Below, piece by piece: positions 32,422 to 41,394 of a stretch of 64,000 nucleotides of DNA. Below the pieces are notes generated by a model. It worked only from the letters and a program-made list of their open reading frames with translations. It ran no database searches and was not told the origin of the DNA. The stretch comes from Hymenobacter canadensis (GTDB taxonomy: Bacteria; Bacteroidota; Bacteroidia; Cytophagales; Hymenobacteraceae): contig NZ_CP114767.1 in the NCBI RefSeq assembly GCF_027359925.1, positions 2,728,001 through 2,792,000 of the forward strand, given 5' to 3'. Both the position numbers and the translations under genes were made by a program. Each line of letters begins with the position of its first letter. Position 1 is the first letter of the stretch.

Positions 32422-34392
32422 TCAGACCTTCCGGCGCTTGAAAATGACGGTTTCGCGGTAGGCGGCGTTGAGCTTGTCGACCACGGCGTTCCACTGGCCG
32501 AACTGCTGGGGCTGGAGCAGCAGGTAGTTGATGTAGACTTCCTTGTCCTGCACGATTTTGTTGCCCTGGCGCTCATATTTCACCTTGAAGCCGAACACCG
32601 GGTCGCGCATTTCGGCAACGGGCGGCAGGTACTCCACGTCGTAGCCGGCCGGAATTTCCAGCTCGGTGCGGGTGTGGTTCTGGGTGGCGTACTCGTTCAC
32701 GCGGGGCAGGCGGCGCTTGGCGGCGTCAATCTTGTCGTGGGCGTAAGGCTGCTCCAGGTTCAGGTTCACGTAGATTTCGTCGTCGAGCTTCTGCACGTAG
32801 TCCTGCAGGCGGTACTCGTAGTCGATGGTGAGCGGCTTTTCGCGGGTGTCGAGGTGGCTGACGCTGTATTTGTCGACAAAGAACTTGTTGTTGCCGCGCT
32901 CCAGCAGAGCCTTCACATATTTGGTTTCCTCGGTCTGGTCGAGGCCGTCGAGGGCGTAGCTCTGCATCACCTTGGGGTAGCCCAGTAGCTGCAGACTGCC
33001 CTTGCCGCGCAAGCCGCCCTTCTCATCCAGCACCAGCTGCGACACGTCCGAAACGGGGCTGCGCTCCTGCCCCATCACCGGCACGGGCACCACTTTGCAG
33101 TTCTTGCCATCGATGGCCAGCAGCGCCTCCTTGCCCTGAATGAAGGCCGAGGGCATCCCGAAGGGCATGTATTTGTTGGTGGCATCGAGGAACACGTACT
33201 GGCCGGGGCTGGCCTCGTAGGTGGTTATCATGTGGTTATCCACGCCGGGCGTGGCCAGCTCGGAGTAGCGGTAGGGCAGGTCGCGGGTGCCAATCCAGGT
33301 GAGGTAGGACTTGATGCCGGCCATGCGCAGCATCTCGCGGGTGAGGTTGGCCATGTCCTTACAGTCGCCGTAGCGCTTGGTGTACACCAGGCCGGCGTCG
33401 CGCGGGATGAAGCCGCCCATGCCGTTTTCGAAGGCCACGTAGCGGATGTTGTCCTGCACCCAGTAGTACACGCGCTGCACCTTTTCCTGCTCAGTTTTGG
33501 CGCCCACAGCCAGCGAATCGACTACGCGGCGCAGGGCGGGGCTTTCCTGTGGGTCGAGCTTGCTCACGAAGCCCGAATACAAGCTGTAGAGCTCGGGCAC
33601 GCCGGCCAGCATGCGGCGGGCCTGCCCGTCGGCGGAAGGCACTTCCTCCACGAAGTACACGAGGTGCGGCAGGTAGTAGGCGGCCTCGGGGCCGTCGTCG
33701 TCGCGCGGGGGGCTGGGCAGGTCGTCGGCGCTCCAGCGGTACGTAACGGTGCTGCCTTTCTCCTGCTTGCTGAAGTTGATTTTCAGGCCCTCAACGTGAA
33801 ACATGCGGTGGCTGATCTTCACGTTTTTGGGCGCTGTGATGGTCAGCTCGGCGTGGCGCACGGGCACGTAGGAGCCGAAGTAGAACGGCAGCAGAAACCG
33901 CGGGTCGGGGTGGCGCACGGTGTAGTCGGTCACGGTGCGGGCGCCGGGCGTCACGGCCGGGAAGCTCCAGGTGGTGGAGCGGGTGTCGTCGTAGAAAATG
34001 CCCGACTGCACCTCGAACTTCTCCTTGTAGTCGGTCACCTTCACCGTTTTGTAGCTGTTGCCGGCGGGCACCATGGTACGGGCGTCCAGCTTCTGCACGC
34101 GGCTGAAGTGGGAGTTGAACACCTTGTCGTTGGCGTACATGGCCGACTGTGCATCCAGGTGCAGCATGTCCTGGTGGTGGCGGGCCAGCACCACCACCGA
34201 GTCGCCCTGCACCGCGAAGGTGAGGTCGGTGCGGTAGTCGAGGTACACGGCCTTTTCGCCCGGAAACTTCGCCTGCATTTCGGCCACCAGCTGGGTGGGC
34301 TGCTGGGCGTAGGCACTGCGTGGCGCGGCCACCAGCGTGGCGGCGCCCAAAAGCAGCGCCAGGGCGCCACCAAACCGGTTATTTGCCTTCAT
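32422..34392 (-). CDS. DUF3857/transglutaminase-like secreted protein with intact catalytic residues
   Basis: A 656-residue protein with a signal peptide (MKANNRFGGALALLLGAATL). DUF3857 domain at about 60-230, transglutaminase-like core at about 290-420. The active-site Cys is present in YGDCKDMANLTREML, a His in GVDNHMITTYEA and an Asp in FLDATNKYMP, in the order expected for the transglutaminase triad. Protein cross-linking, deamidation or peptide cleavage are possible activities; none is shown. Its start codon overlaps the end of the MORN gene by 14 bases, so translational coupling is likely. Confidence 0.88.
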   Translation of the reverse strand: MKANNRFGGALALLLGAATLVAAPRSAYAQQPTQLVAEMQAKFPGEKAVYLDYRTDLTFAVQGDSVVVLARHHQDMLHLDAQSAMYANDKVFNSHFSRVQKLDARTMVPAGNSYKTVKVTDYKEKFEVQSGIFYDDTRSTTWSFPAVTPGARTVTDYTVRHPDPRFLLPFYFGSYVPVRHAELTITAPKNVKISHRMFHVEGLKINFSKQEKGSTVTYRWSADDLPSPPRDDDGPEAAYYLPHLVYFVEEVPSADGQARRMLAGVPELYSLYSGFVSKLDPQESPALRRVVDSLAVGAKTEQEKVQRVYYWVQDNIRYVAFENGMGGFIPRDAGLVYTKRYGDCKDMANLTREMLRMAGIKSYLTWIGTRDLPYRYSELATPGVDNHMITTYEASPGQYVFLDATNKYMPFGMPSAFIQGKEALLAIDGKNCKVVPVPVMGQERSPVSDVSQLVLDEKGGLRGKGSLQLLGYPKVMQSYALDGLDQTEETKYVKALLERGNNKFFVDKYSVSHLDTREKPLTIDYEYRLQDYVQKLDDEIYVNLNLEQPYAHDKIDAAKRRLPRVNEYATQNHTRTELEIPAGYDVEYLPPVAEMRDPVFGFKVKYERQGNKIVQDKEVYINYLLLQPQQFGQWNAVVDKLNAAYRETVIFKRRKV

Positions 34393-37300
34393 ACACGTAT
34401 TGGTTCCAGTACACTTCGGTCTTGGTGGGCTTGCCTTGGGCATCGTAATATACCGTAGGGCCGAGCTTTTCGCCGCTGCGGTAGGATTCGGTGCGCTCCA
34501 GGGTGCCGTCGGGGCGGTAGTAGCGGCTGAGGCCGTGCAACTCGTCGTGCAGGTAAGTTTCCTGCTCCATCGGCTTGCCGTCGGCATAGAAGCTGGTGAG
34601 CGGGCCGGTCAGTAGCCCGTTCTGGAAGGTCATGCGGCGGAATACCTGGCCCGAGCTGTAGTAGGTGGTGCGGGCCCCGTCCAGAATGCCGCCCTTCACG
34701 GTTTGGTCGGCGGCGGGCTTGCCGTTGGCGAAGGTGGTTTTGAGCGGGCCGGCCAGCTTCTCGATGCGCTGCCAGGGCTCAGCGGGATTGGTGCCGTTGC
34801 GGAACGCCGTGAGGCCGCCGTGGTCATACATGCGCTCCTCGATCAACTCGCCGGCCGGGTTGTAGTAGCGCGAAGGCCCTTCGGCGGTGCTGTAGAGGTA
34901 ATTCTGCACGGTTTCAAGCTGGCCACTGGGGAAATAGTAGCGCACTTCCCCGTCGAGGCTGCCGTAGCGGTAGCTCATCACCGAGCGCAACTGGCCCGAG
35001 GCGTGGTAGTCCTTCCATTCGCCGTGCCGCTCGCCGTTGACGTAGCGCCCTTCCTGGTGCAGTTTGCCGCTGCTGTAGTAGGACTTGTAGGGGCCGTGGC
35101 GCTGGTCGGCTTGGTAGCTGAACTCCACTTCCGGCTTACCGCCGGGGTGGTACCAGCGGGCCGGGCCGCGGTTTTCGTAGCACGCCAATTGGGTGCGGTA
35201 GTGAGGCTGGCCGCCGGGAAAGGCGAAGGTGAACTCCTTGGTATCAGGCCGGAGTGCGACGTGGCTGACGGTGCGGCCCAGGGTGTCGTAGGTAGTCAGC
35301 TGCAGCTTGCGCCCGAAGCCGTAGAGGCGCGACTCCGTGAGCTTGCCGTTGGGGGCGAAGCTACGGGTGGGGCCGTTTTTCTGGCCCTGGTGCATTTCGT
35401 ACTCCTCGCTCACCTGACCGTCGGCGTAGAACTCGCGCCAGAGGCCCTGCTGCTGGCCGGCGCGGTAGTAGCCGGTCTGGTAGCGCTGGCCGTCGCGCAG
35501 GAAGCTCTCGAAGCTGCCTTCCAGCTGACCACTTGCGTAGCTGGTGCGCTGCTTGAGCTGGCCGTTGGCGTAGTAGTCGAGGGCGGGGCCCTGCAGCTGG
35601 CCCTGCTTGTAGTGCCGGATTTGCTGCAACAGGCCGTTGGCGTAATTCCAGCGCCACTCGCCCTCCATAAACCCATCGATATAGGTACCGGTGCCCGTCA
35701 CGCCGGCCTCGACGCCGTAAATCTGCACGGCGGCGCGGCCCTTTTTGGGCACGGGCGTATCCTGCAGGCGGCTGCCGGTGGCGGGGTCGAAGTAGCGCTG
35801 CCGCGTGATGCGGCCGTGCTCGTAGTCCATTTCAGCATACAGCTTGCCCTGATAGTTGTAGTCGCGGAAGGTGCCGTGCAGCTCGCCGGCCTCGTCGAAG
35901 GTCTTCTCGTCGCTGGGGCGGCCGTCGGCAAAGTAGCTTTTCCATACGCCGGTTTTCTTACCGTGAGAATAGGAGCCGGTGTTTTCCAACTGGCTATTGG
36001 AGAAATACTCGGTGTAGGGGCCGTGCAGCTCGTCCTGGTCGTAGGTGCCGCGCTTTTCGGGCGTGTTGTCGGCGTAGTTCACCAGCAACGCGCCCTGCTT
36101 TTTGCCGTCGACATAGGTGTACTCATACTCCTTAGTGCCGTCGGGGTAGAAGTAGGTCTGAACGCCCTGCAGCTTGTCGGCGCGCACTTCTGCCTGCATC
36201 TTGGGCTTGCCATCGGGATACAGCTCCCGGTAGGGGCCGTTCAGGTCGCCGGCCCGGAAGGTGCGGGTGCTTTCCAGCTCGCCGCAGTAGCTGAACACCT
36301 TCAGCACGCCCTCGGTCTTGCCATTCACGTACGTGGCCTCGCTGGCGGGCTGGCCGTTGTCGTGGTAGTCGCGCACGAGGCCGTCCAGCTCGCCGGCGCG
36401 GTAGGAGGCGGTGCGCTCCAGCACGCCAGTGGCGTAGTAGATGCGCCAGGGGCCGGTGCGCTTGAAATCGGGGCCGTAGAGGCCCTGCTGCCGGATGGTG
36501 CCGCTCTCGTCCGTGAACAGCCACGGCCCCGTGAAGCGGCGGTCCTCCCCTGCCACCGTGCCCTCGCCAATGCCGTTGAGGCGGCCTTCGTCGTCGAACC
36601 AGCCTTTGGCCAGCACGGGCTTGCCGTCGTGCATAAATGACTGCTGCTCCCGGATCTGGAGCAGGGCCGGCGTGATGGCCGTATAGAATTTCTCGATGCG
36701 GCTTTTGTTGCCTTTGATCCACTGGGCCGCTTTTTTGTCGTCGGCGGAAGCCAGGGCGAGGTAGGTGGCGGTGGTCAGGTTGTCGTTGAGGCGGAGCTGG
36801 GCCACCAGCGGCCCGTAGAGGCGCAGCCAGTAGTCGTCGGAGGCAGCAGCCGGGGCCGGAAACTTCTCCACCAGCAGCTGCAGCTGCTTCACCAGCGCCG
36901 CATCAAACTTCACCTTCGACACATAGTCCTTGCGCAGCGCAATCTTGGAATCGAGCAGGGCATCGAGCTCCGTGAAAGCGGCGTTGGGCGTGAACGGGGC
37001 AATCTTGTCGGCTTCCTCCACCACCGCCGTGCGGGTGGCCTGCTCTTCCAGGGCCACCAGCATGTTGTGGCTGCTGGCCGCGGGCTGCAGCAGCAGATAC
37101 GTGAGCATGCTGAGCATGGCGTGGCTGGTGTGGCCCTGCCGGCTGGCCACGTATGCCAGCTGGTAGTGGCTGTTGGCGTGGTTGGGCTTCAGGGCTACGC
37201 CGCGCTGCAGGCTGGCAAAGCCTGGGGCAAACTGCATGGTGGCCACCTGAAACACGCCCTGGTTGAACCACAGGCTCTGGTTGTATGGGAAATGCTTGAG

Positions 37301-37732
37301 GCCGGTATCGTAGGCGGACTGCGCCTTTTCGGGGTGCTTGAGCTCCTCCTCGGCCCACGACAGCGCCACGTAGGGCTGCGGGTCGTGGTAGTGCTGGGCC
37401 AGAGCGCGGGTGGCTGCGTCTACGGCTTCCTGGTATTTTTCCAGCGCCACATAGCTGGTGGCCAGTTCGCTCTGAGCGGCGGCATACAGCGTGTCGCCGG
37501 GCGTGATGCTGCCGTACAGGGCAATGGCCCCGGCGTAGTCGCCCTGGTCGTGCAGTTCAATGCCCTGGTTTACGGCCTGCCGCGAATCGACGAGGGGTGG
37601 CAGGGTGGCGGCGGCAGTTGTGGTGGTGGTGGCAGCCGTAGTGGCCGGGCGCGCGGCGGTTTTCTGAGCCTGCGCGGCCAGGGGCGCGGCAGCCAGCAGG
37701 GCCAGCACCGCACCATAAGAGGGTAGTCGCAT
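34379..37732 (-). CDS. Large secreted TPR/MORN-repeat protein, 1117 residues
   Basis: Signal peptide (MRLPSYGAVLALLAAAPLAA), then TPR-like helical pairs (about 50-240, containing YAAAQSELATSYVALEKYQE), a connecting region, and from about 370 to the C-terminus a long series of roughly two dozen or more MORN-variant repeats of the GxPxxEATYxNGxxxGxxxxY type (examples: YHDNGQPASEATYVNGKTEG, YFADGRPSDEKTFDEAGELH). Database products of this type are often called YwqK-family antitoxins, but the evidence here supports only a repeat scaffold. ATG 37732; the next codon upstream is TTG. It is the first gene of a three-gene cluster with two DUF3857 proteins. Confidence 0.88.
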   Translation of the reverse strand: MRLPSYGAVLALLAAAPLAAQAQKTAARPATTAATTTTTAAATLPPLVDSRQAVNQGIELHDQGDYAGAIALYGSITPGDTLYAAAQSELATSYVALEKYQEAVDAATRALAQHYHDPQPYVALSWAEEELKHPEKAQSAYDTGLKHFPYNQSLWFNQGVFQVATMQFAPGFASLQRGVALKPNHANSHYQLAYVASRQGHTSHAMLSMLTYLLLQPAASSHNMLVALEEQATRTAVVEEADKIAPFTPNAAFTELDALLDSKIALRKDYVSKVKFDAALVKQLQLLVEKFPAPAAASDDYWLRLYGPLVAQLRLNDNLTTATYLALASADDKKAAQWIKGNKSRIEKFYTAITPALLQIREQQSFMHDGKPVLAKGWFDDEGRLNGIGEGTVAGEDRRFTGPWLFTDESGTIRQQGLYGPDFKRTGPWRIYYATGVLERTASYRAGELDGLVRDYHDNGQPASEATYVNGKTEGVLKVFSYCGELESTRTFRAGDLNGPYRELYPDGKPKMQAEVRADKLQGVQTYFYPDGTKEYEYTYVDGKKQGALLVNYADNTPEKRGTYDQDELHGPYTEYFSNSQLENTGSYSHGKKTGVWKSYFADGRPSDEKTFDEAGELHGTFRDYNYQGKLYAEMDYEHGRITRQRYFDPATGSRLQDTPVPKKGRAAVQIYGVEAGVTGTGTYIDGFMEGEWRWNYANGLLQQIRHYKQGQLQGPALDYYANGQLKQRTSYASGQLEGSFESFLRDGQRYQTGYYRAGQQQGLWREFYADGQVSEEYEMHQGQKNGPTRSFAPNGKLTESRLYGFGRKLQLTTYDTLGRTVSHVALRPDTKEFTFAFPGGQPHYRTQLACYENRGPARWYHPGGKPEVEFSYQADQRHGPYKSYYSSGKLHQEGRYVNGERHGEWKDYHASGQLRSVMSYRYGSLDGEVRYYFPSGQLETVQNYLYSTAEGPSRYYNPAGELIEERMYDHGGLTAFRNGTNPAEPWQRIEKLAGPLKTTFANGKPAADQTVKGGILDGARTTYYSSGQVFRRMTFQNGLLTGPLTSFYADGKPMEQETYLHDELHGLSRYYRPDGTLERTESYRSGEKLGPTVYYDAQGKPTKTEVYWNQYVYEGK

Positions 37733-37891
37733 CAAAAAAGAATAGATAAAGAAGGCAGTGCCTGGCCCCGACCTGCGCCGCGCCGACAGATATTCCTACA
37801 AGTATACGCACGGAAAAGCGGCCCTGAAACAGAGGCTGTCCCGGTATCACAATAAATTTTTCTACCCTATATAGCGGCGTCGGAGGGCCCG

Positions 37892-38458
37892 TTAGCGCGG
37901 CGTGGGGCGGGGCTTGCGGGGCTTTTTCGGGGCCGGGTACACGGTCAGCTCGCGGTAGCCGAACGTGGGGTCGGGCTCGCGCCGGAACTCCACGTCTTCC
38001 AGCACGCCCAGCACCAGCTCGGCGGTGGTGTACACGAGGTTGCCATCGAGCAGATGCCCGCCCAGCGTGCGGCCCGTGGAGTCAGACACAGCCAGGTGCA
38101 GGTGGCTGCCGCTGGTGGAAAGCGTGCCCACCAGGCTCACGATTTCGAAGTGGCCGCGGTACACGCTGGGGCCTTCCTGGTTGGCCAGCCGCAGGGTAGT
38201 TTGCGTGAGGCTGCCCACGCACGTCACGATGGCGCCCGCTTTTATCTGCTGCTGCTCCACAAAGGCGTTGAGCTGCTGGCGCAGATCCTGTCCGGGCGTC
38301 AGGCGCAGCGCATAAGTGCGCATGACAGAAGGCAAAGCGGCAGGAACCGGTACAGCAGGCTTATTAGCGGGCATGGCAGCAGGAGTTTGGGCCAGCAGCG
38401 GCGCAGCCGGCCCGGCTAGCAGCAAGGAAAAGAACAAACCGCAGAAACGAGTACGCAT
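37892..38458 (-). CDS. PCC/DUF296-domain protein with signal peptide
   Basis: A 188-residue product with signal peptide MRTRFCGLFFSLLLAGPAAP. The mature part is a PCC (plant and prokaryote conserved, DUF296) domain: YALRLTPGQDLRQQLNAFVE, AGAIVTCVGSLTQTTLRLA, GTLSTSGSHLHLAVSDS, LDGNLVYTTAELVLGV. Most PCC proteins are cytoplasmic; this one seems to be exported, which is unusual. Function unknown. The ATG at 38458 begins the signal peptide. Confidence 0.78.
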   Translation of the reverse strand: MRTRFCGLFFSLLLAGPAAPLLAQTPAAMPANKPAVPVPAALPSVMRTYALRLTPGQDLRQQLNAFVEQQQIKAGAIVTCVGSLTQTTLRLANQEGPSVYRGHFEIVSLVGTLSTSGSHLHLAVSDSTGRTLGGHLLDGNLVYTTAELVLGVLEDVEFRREPDPTFGYRELTVYPAPKKPRKPRPTPR

Positions 38459-38467
38459 ACCACAAAG

Positions 38468-38500
38468 AACGGCGTCTGGCAGCAAGTACCGGACGCCGTT
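38468..38500. terminator. Possible hairpin between the DUF4097-like and PCC genes
   Basis: AACGGCGTC and GACGCCGTT form a 9-base stem with a long loop, followed on the minus strand by CTTTG. A weak terminator of the sigma-factor operon or an attenuator before the PCC gene; next to it, the AATCAGCG string repeats several times (38508-38546). Confidence 0.45.
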
Positions 38501-38536
38501 CAGAAAAATCAGCGAAATCAAGTCAATCAGCGCAAA

Positions 38537-39754
38537 TCAGCGATTAAAGCGGACGTTGCCGTAACGCACTTTGATGTTGACGTTGCTGCCGGCCGAGCGG
38601 CTGCGGCTGGCCACGCCAAACGTGCCCTGCATGTCGCTGGACGCCGGGCCGCTTTCCTCCGAGTCCACCCGCACCAGCTTCTTATCCACGAGCAGCTTGC
38701 CGTGCTGGGTGTTGACGTCGAAGTTGAAGCCGGCGTCGTCGGCGAAGTTGAGCAGGATGGTGCTGTAGCCGCCGTCGAGATTGATGACGCGGAAGTTTTT
38801 GCCGGTGTTGCGCACCTCAAAGTTGGGGCAGTACTGTACCGTCATGTCGAGGCGGTCGGAGAGCTTGTCGATGCTGAAGCGCGAGTAGCCGGAGGTGCCG
38901 CGCAGGTTCTGCACCGTGCCCAGGGCCACGTCGCCGTACTTGCTGTGCACGGTCAGGTCCTGCACCGTCCCAATGTCAATATCCGAGTAGTTGTTGCGCA
39001 GATCCACCAGCAGGCCGGCGTCCAGACGCAGCCGCGAGTACGAAGCATCAATGCTGGCGCGCCTGGCATACACTACCGAGGCCTGGCCGTTGCCGAGGCG
39101 CAGCAGGTTCTGCGGGCCATCGAGGCGGCCGGTGCGCAGCGTTCCGTACTCCACAGCCAGCTCGGTGGCGCCGGTCAGGTCGCCGTTGATGCTCACGTCG
39201 CCGAAGGTGCTGAACACGTGCAGCGGCGTGTTGCGCGGCACCCACACCGTGTAGTTTACTTCGTAGAGCTTGGTGCGGCTCCAGCAGCCGTGCGGCATAG
39301 CGCCAAAGCGGGAGTTAGCCGAAATGCCGCCCGTGGCCGGGTCGTTTTCGAGCAGCTGCACCTGAATCATGTCCTGGAGCTGCTGGGCCTGGGTTTCGGT
39401 TTCGGCCCGCGTGATGATGTCCACGTCGGTGCGGATTTCCGGGCGGTTCCACACGTTTACGAGCACGCGGCCGTAGCGGGTGTTGAGGGCAAACGGCTTG
39501 CCGTTGGCGGCGCTGAACGTGCGGCTCAGGCGGCGCGTCTTCTCCACGGCCGGAGCCGGTGTGGCTTCATCCTGCGGGCCCTGCGGCCCTTGCCCTTCGG
39601 CCGGGCCACCCTGCAGCGGAAGCGGCGCGGCCTCGGCCCCTGCCTGGTAGAAGTGGGCCTCCACCGACTGCGCACGCACGGTGCTACAGCCGGCCAGCAC
39701 TAAGCCACCCAGCAGCAACGCCTGATTCAGAAGCTGGCGGAAGGGCTGGTTCAT
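38537..39754 (-). CDS. DUF4097-like beta-strand-repeat lipoprotein
   Basis: A 405-residue protein with a lipoprotein signal (LNQALLLGGLVLAGC). From about 150 residues on, short beta-strand repeats (SVNGDL-, DIDIGTVQDLTVHSKYGDVA-like) form a beta-helix of the DUF4097 kind. It overlaps the anti-sigma gene by the ATGA start/stop and is therefore co-translated with it. Sigma/anti-sigma/DUF4097 triplets of this order occur in Bacteroidota; the lipoprotein may report on the envelope. This role is an inference. Confidence 0.8.
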   Translation of the reverse strand: MNQPFRQLLNQALLLGGLVLAGCSTVRAQSVEAHFYQAGAEAAPLPLQGGPAEGQGPQGPQDEATPAPAVEKTRRLSRTFSAANGKPFALNTRYGRVLVNVWNRPEIRTDVDIITRAETETQAQQLQDMIQVQLLENDPATGGISANSRFGAMPHGCWSRTKLYEVNYTVWVPRNTPLHVFSTFGDVSINGDLTGATELAVEYGTLRTGRLDGPQNLLRLGNGQASVVYARRASIDASYSRLRLDAGLLVDLRNNYSDIDIGTVQDLTVHSKYGDVALGTVQNLRGTSGYSRFSIDKLSDRLDMTVQYCPNFEVRNTGKNFRVINLDGGYSTILLNFADDAGFNFDVNTQHGKLLVDKKLVRVDSEESGPASSDMQGTFGVASRSRSAGSNVNIKVRYGNVRFNR

Positions 39755-40533
39755 GGCTGGGGCTGGTTGCTGGCGGCCGGCGCGGCCTGCGAATGATACT
39801 CCTGCATCTGCTCCCGGGTACGGGTCTGCTGATTAAGAATATCAAGGCGAATCTGCAGGTTGCGGTTCATGGCGTCGAGCACCACAGTGGGCTCGGGGTT
39901 GCGGTATAGCTCCTGCTTCAGCTGCCGATAGGTGGAGTCGAGGCCAGCCAGCTCGCGCTGCCAGTCGGCGGCACCGGCCATCGGCATGGTGGCCTCCAGC
40001 TTCTGCAGCTGGGCCTGGCGCTCGTTGATCTGCACAGCGAAGTAGCTTTCCATGCGGCGCACTTCCTGCGCGAGGCGCTGGGTGGAGGAGGCCGAAGCGG
40101 CGGCAGCTACGGGCTCGGCTTCAAAGCCAAACGAGAGGCCGGCTGAGGTTTCGGCGGCCGGAGCCGAGGCCAGCGGCGCTACAGCAGCGGAGCTGGCCGT
40201 CCAAGCGCCGGAGTGGCTGTTGTCGTTGCTCCAGATTGCGCCGAGGCCGGCCAGCAGCAACGCCGCCGTGGCAGCTGCCATAGCCGGGCGCGGCCACCAG
40301 GTAGCGGGGCGGGCAGCAAGCGTGGGGGTCGTGGAGGCTTCGGCGGCCGGATGCATACGCACTACCCGCAGCGGCGCGGGCTCCTCGTCGGGCGCAGCGG
40401 TAGCAGGGGCAGCAGCGGAATCCGTCAGCTGCGCCTCAATGGCATCCCACAAGTCCGGGCGCGGCTCAAATACGTCGAAGTCGGCGCGGTGCCGCTCAAC
40501 GAAATTCTCCAGTCCGGTTTCTTTGTTGTTCAT
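39751..40533 (-). CDS. Putative anti-sigma factor with one membrane segment
   Basis: A 260-residue protein: cytoplasmic N-terminus (MNNKETGLENFVERHRADFD), one membrane helix at about 75-98 (WWPRPAMAAATAALLLAGLG), then a coiled, charged periplasmic part ending SQAAPAASNQPQP. It lies directly behind an ECF sigma gene, as anti-sigma factors do; no classic zinc motif is present. Its stop overlaps the start of the DUF4097-like gene (ATGA). The ATG at 40533 is chosen because an earlier start would add only weak sequence. Confidence 0.75.
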   Translation of the reverse strand: MNNKETGLENFVERHRADFDVFEPRPDLWDAIEAQLTDSAAAPATAAPDEEPAPLRVVRMHPAAEASTTPTLAARPATWWPRPAMAAATAALLLAGLGAIWSNDNSHSGAWTASSAAVAPLASAPAAETSAGLSFGFEAEPVAAAASASSTQRLAQEVRRMESYFAVQINERQAQLQKLEATMPMAGAADWQRELAGLDSTYRQLKQELYRNPEPTVVLDAMNRNLQIRLDILNQQTRTREQMQEYHSQAAPAASNQPQP

Positions 40534-40620
40534 GTTCGGGGGTGGTACTAGGGGCACTATGGGTTTCTGAAATTGCCCGAAGGCGCCGTCAGAGAAAAAT
40601 GCAAAGTAAAGGGGGTGGTA

Positions 40621-41193
40621 TCAGGCGGTGAGGCCGCGCTGGCTGGCCAGCTCCAGCAGTTTCTTGCGGGCCCGGCTGTACTGCGACTTCGACGTGGACT
40701 CCGTGATGCCCAGAATGCCGGCTATTTCGGCGTGGTCGTAGCCTTCGAGCAGGTACAGGGTCAGCACCACGCGGTAGCCGTCGGGCAGCTCCTGCACGCA
40801 GCGGCGCACCACATCGGCGCGCCAGTGGGTTTCGTCGCTATCGGCGGCGTAGTCGGCTGGTTCGGGGCCGGCGGCGGCATCGTGCTGCTCGCCCAGCGGC
40901 ACCAGCTGCAGGCGCCGGTTGCGCAGGCAGTTGATGCTTTTGTTGATGACGATGCGCTTCAGCCAGGAGCCAAACGACGAGTCGCCTTTGTAGCTGTGCA
41001 ACTCCCGGAAGGCGCTCAGAAACGCCTCCTGCAGCACGTCCTCGGCCTCGGCGTAGTTGCCGGTGATGCGCAAACTGGCGTTGAACATGGCCTTGGAATA
41101 GCGCTTGTATATCTCGGCCTGGGCCCGCCGGTCGCCCAGGCGGCACCGCTCTACCAGCGGGGCGTTGATATCGGTATAAGCAAAAGCTTCCAT
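40621..41193 (-). CDS. ECF-type RNA polymerase sigma factor
   Basis: A 190-residue sigma-70 family protein of ECF size. Region 2 (about 15-90) contains FNASLRITGNYAEAEDVLQE and the LHSYKGDSSFGSWLKRIVIN motif. Region 4 (about 130-185) has the helix-turn-helix YDHAEIAGILGITESTSKSQ followed by YSRARKKLLELA. Start at 41193 because upstream codons do not fit the family. The gene leads an operon with the putative anti-sigma and DUF4097-like genes 87 bases downstream, so it probably controls envelope-related genes. Confidence 0.92.
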   Translation of the reverse strand: MEAFAYTDINAPLVERCRLGDRRAQAEIYKRYSKAMFNASLRITGNYAEAEDVLQEAFLSAFRELHSYKGDSSFGSWLKRIVINKSINCLRNRRLQLVPLGEQHDAAAGPEPADYAADSDETHWRADVVRRCVQELPDGYRVVLTLYLLEGYDHAEIAGILGITESTSKSQYSRARKKLLELASQRGLTA

Positions 41194-41341
41194 AAGCGAA
41201 AAGCGGAAGGTGAAACAGGCGAAAGTCAGCGAATATCCGACTTTCCAAGCGAAGCTGCTACATGCTGGAGGGCAAGCAGGTGAAAGACAGTCGCGTGGCG
41301 CCAGGGTTGCACCTGTCCGCCAACATTGCCGCATGGCGCGG

Positions 41342-41349
41342 TATGTTTG
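41342..41349 (+). promoter_or_regulatory. -7 promoter box (TATGTTTG) for the small lipoprotein
   Basis: TATGTTTG matches TAnnTTTG and ends 45 bases before the ATG at 41395; no good -33 TTG at the right distance. Confidence 0.55.
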
Positions 41350-41394
41350 CAACTGCCTTGTCTGCTATTCTTTCCGTTAAGCTATTCTGCCCGT

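Noticed and set aside
34703-36640. 645-codon frame opposite the MORN gene
   Set aside because: Arises from the repetitive GC-rich MORN sequence; Val/Ala-rich, no start context.
34379-37732. Toxin-antitoxin antitoxin of YwqK type
   Set aside because: The name is often attached to MORN-variant proteins by automatic annotation. This one is a 1117-residue exported protein, with no toxin gene next to it.
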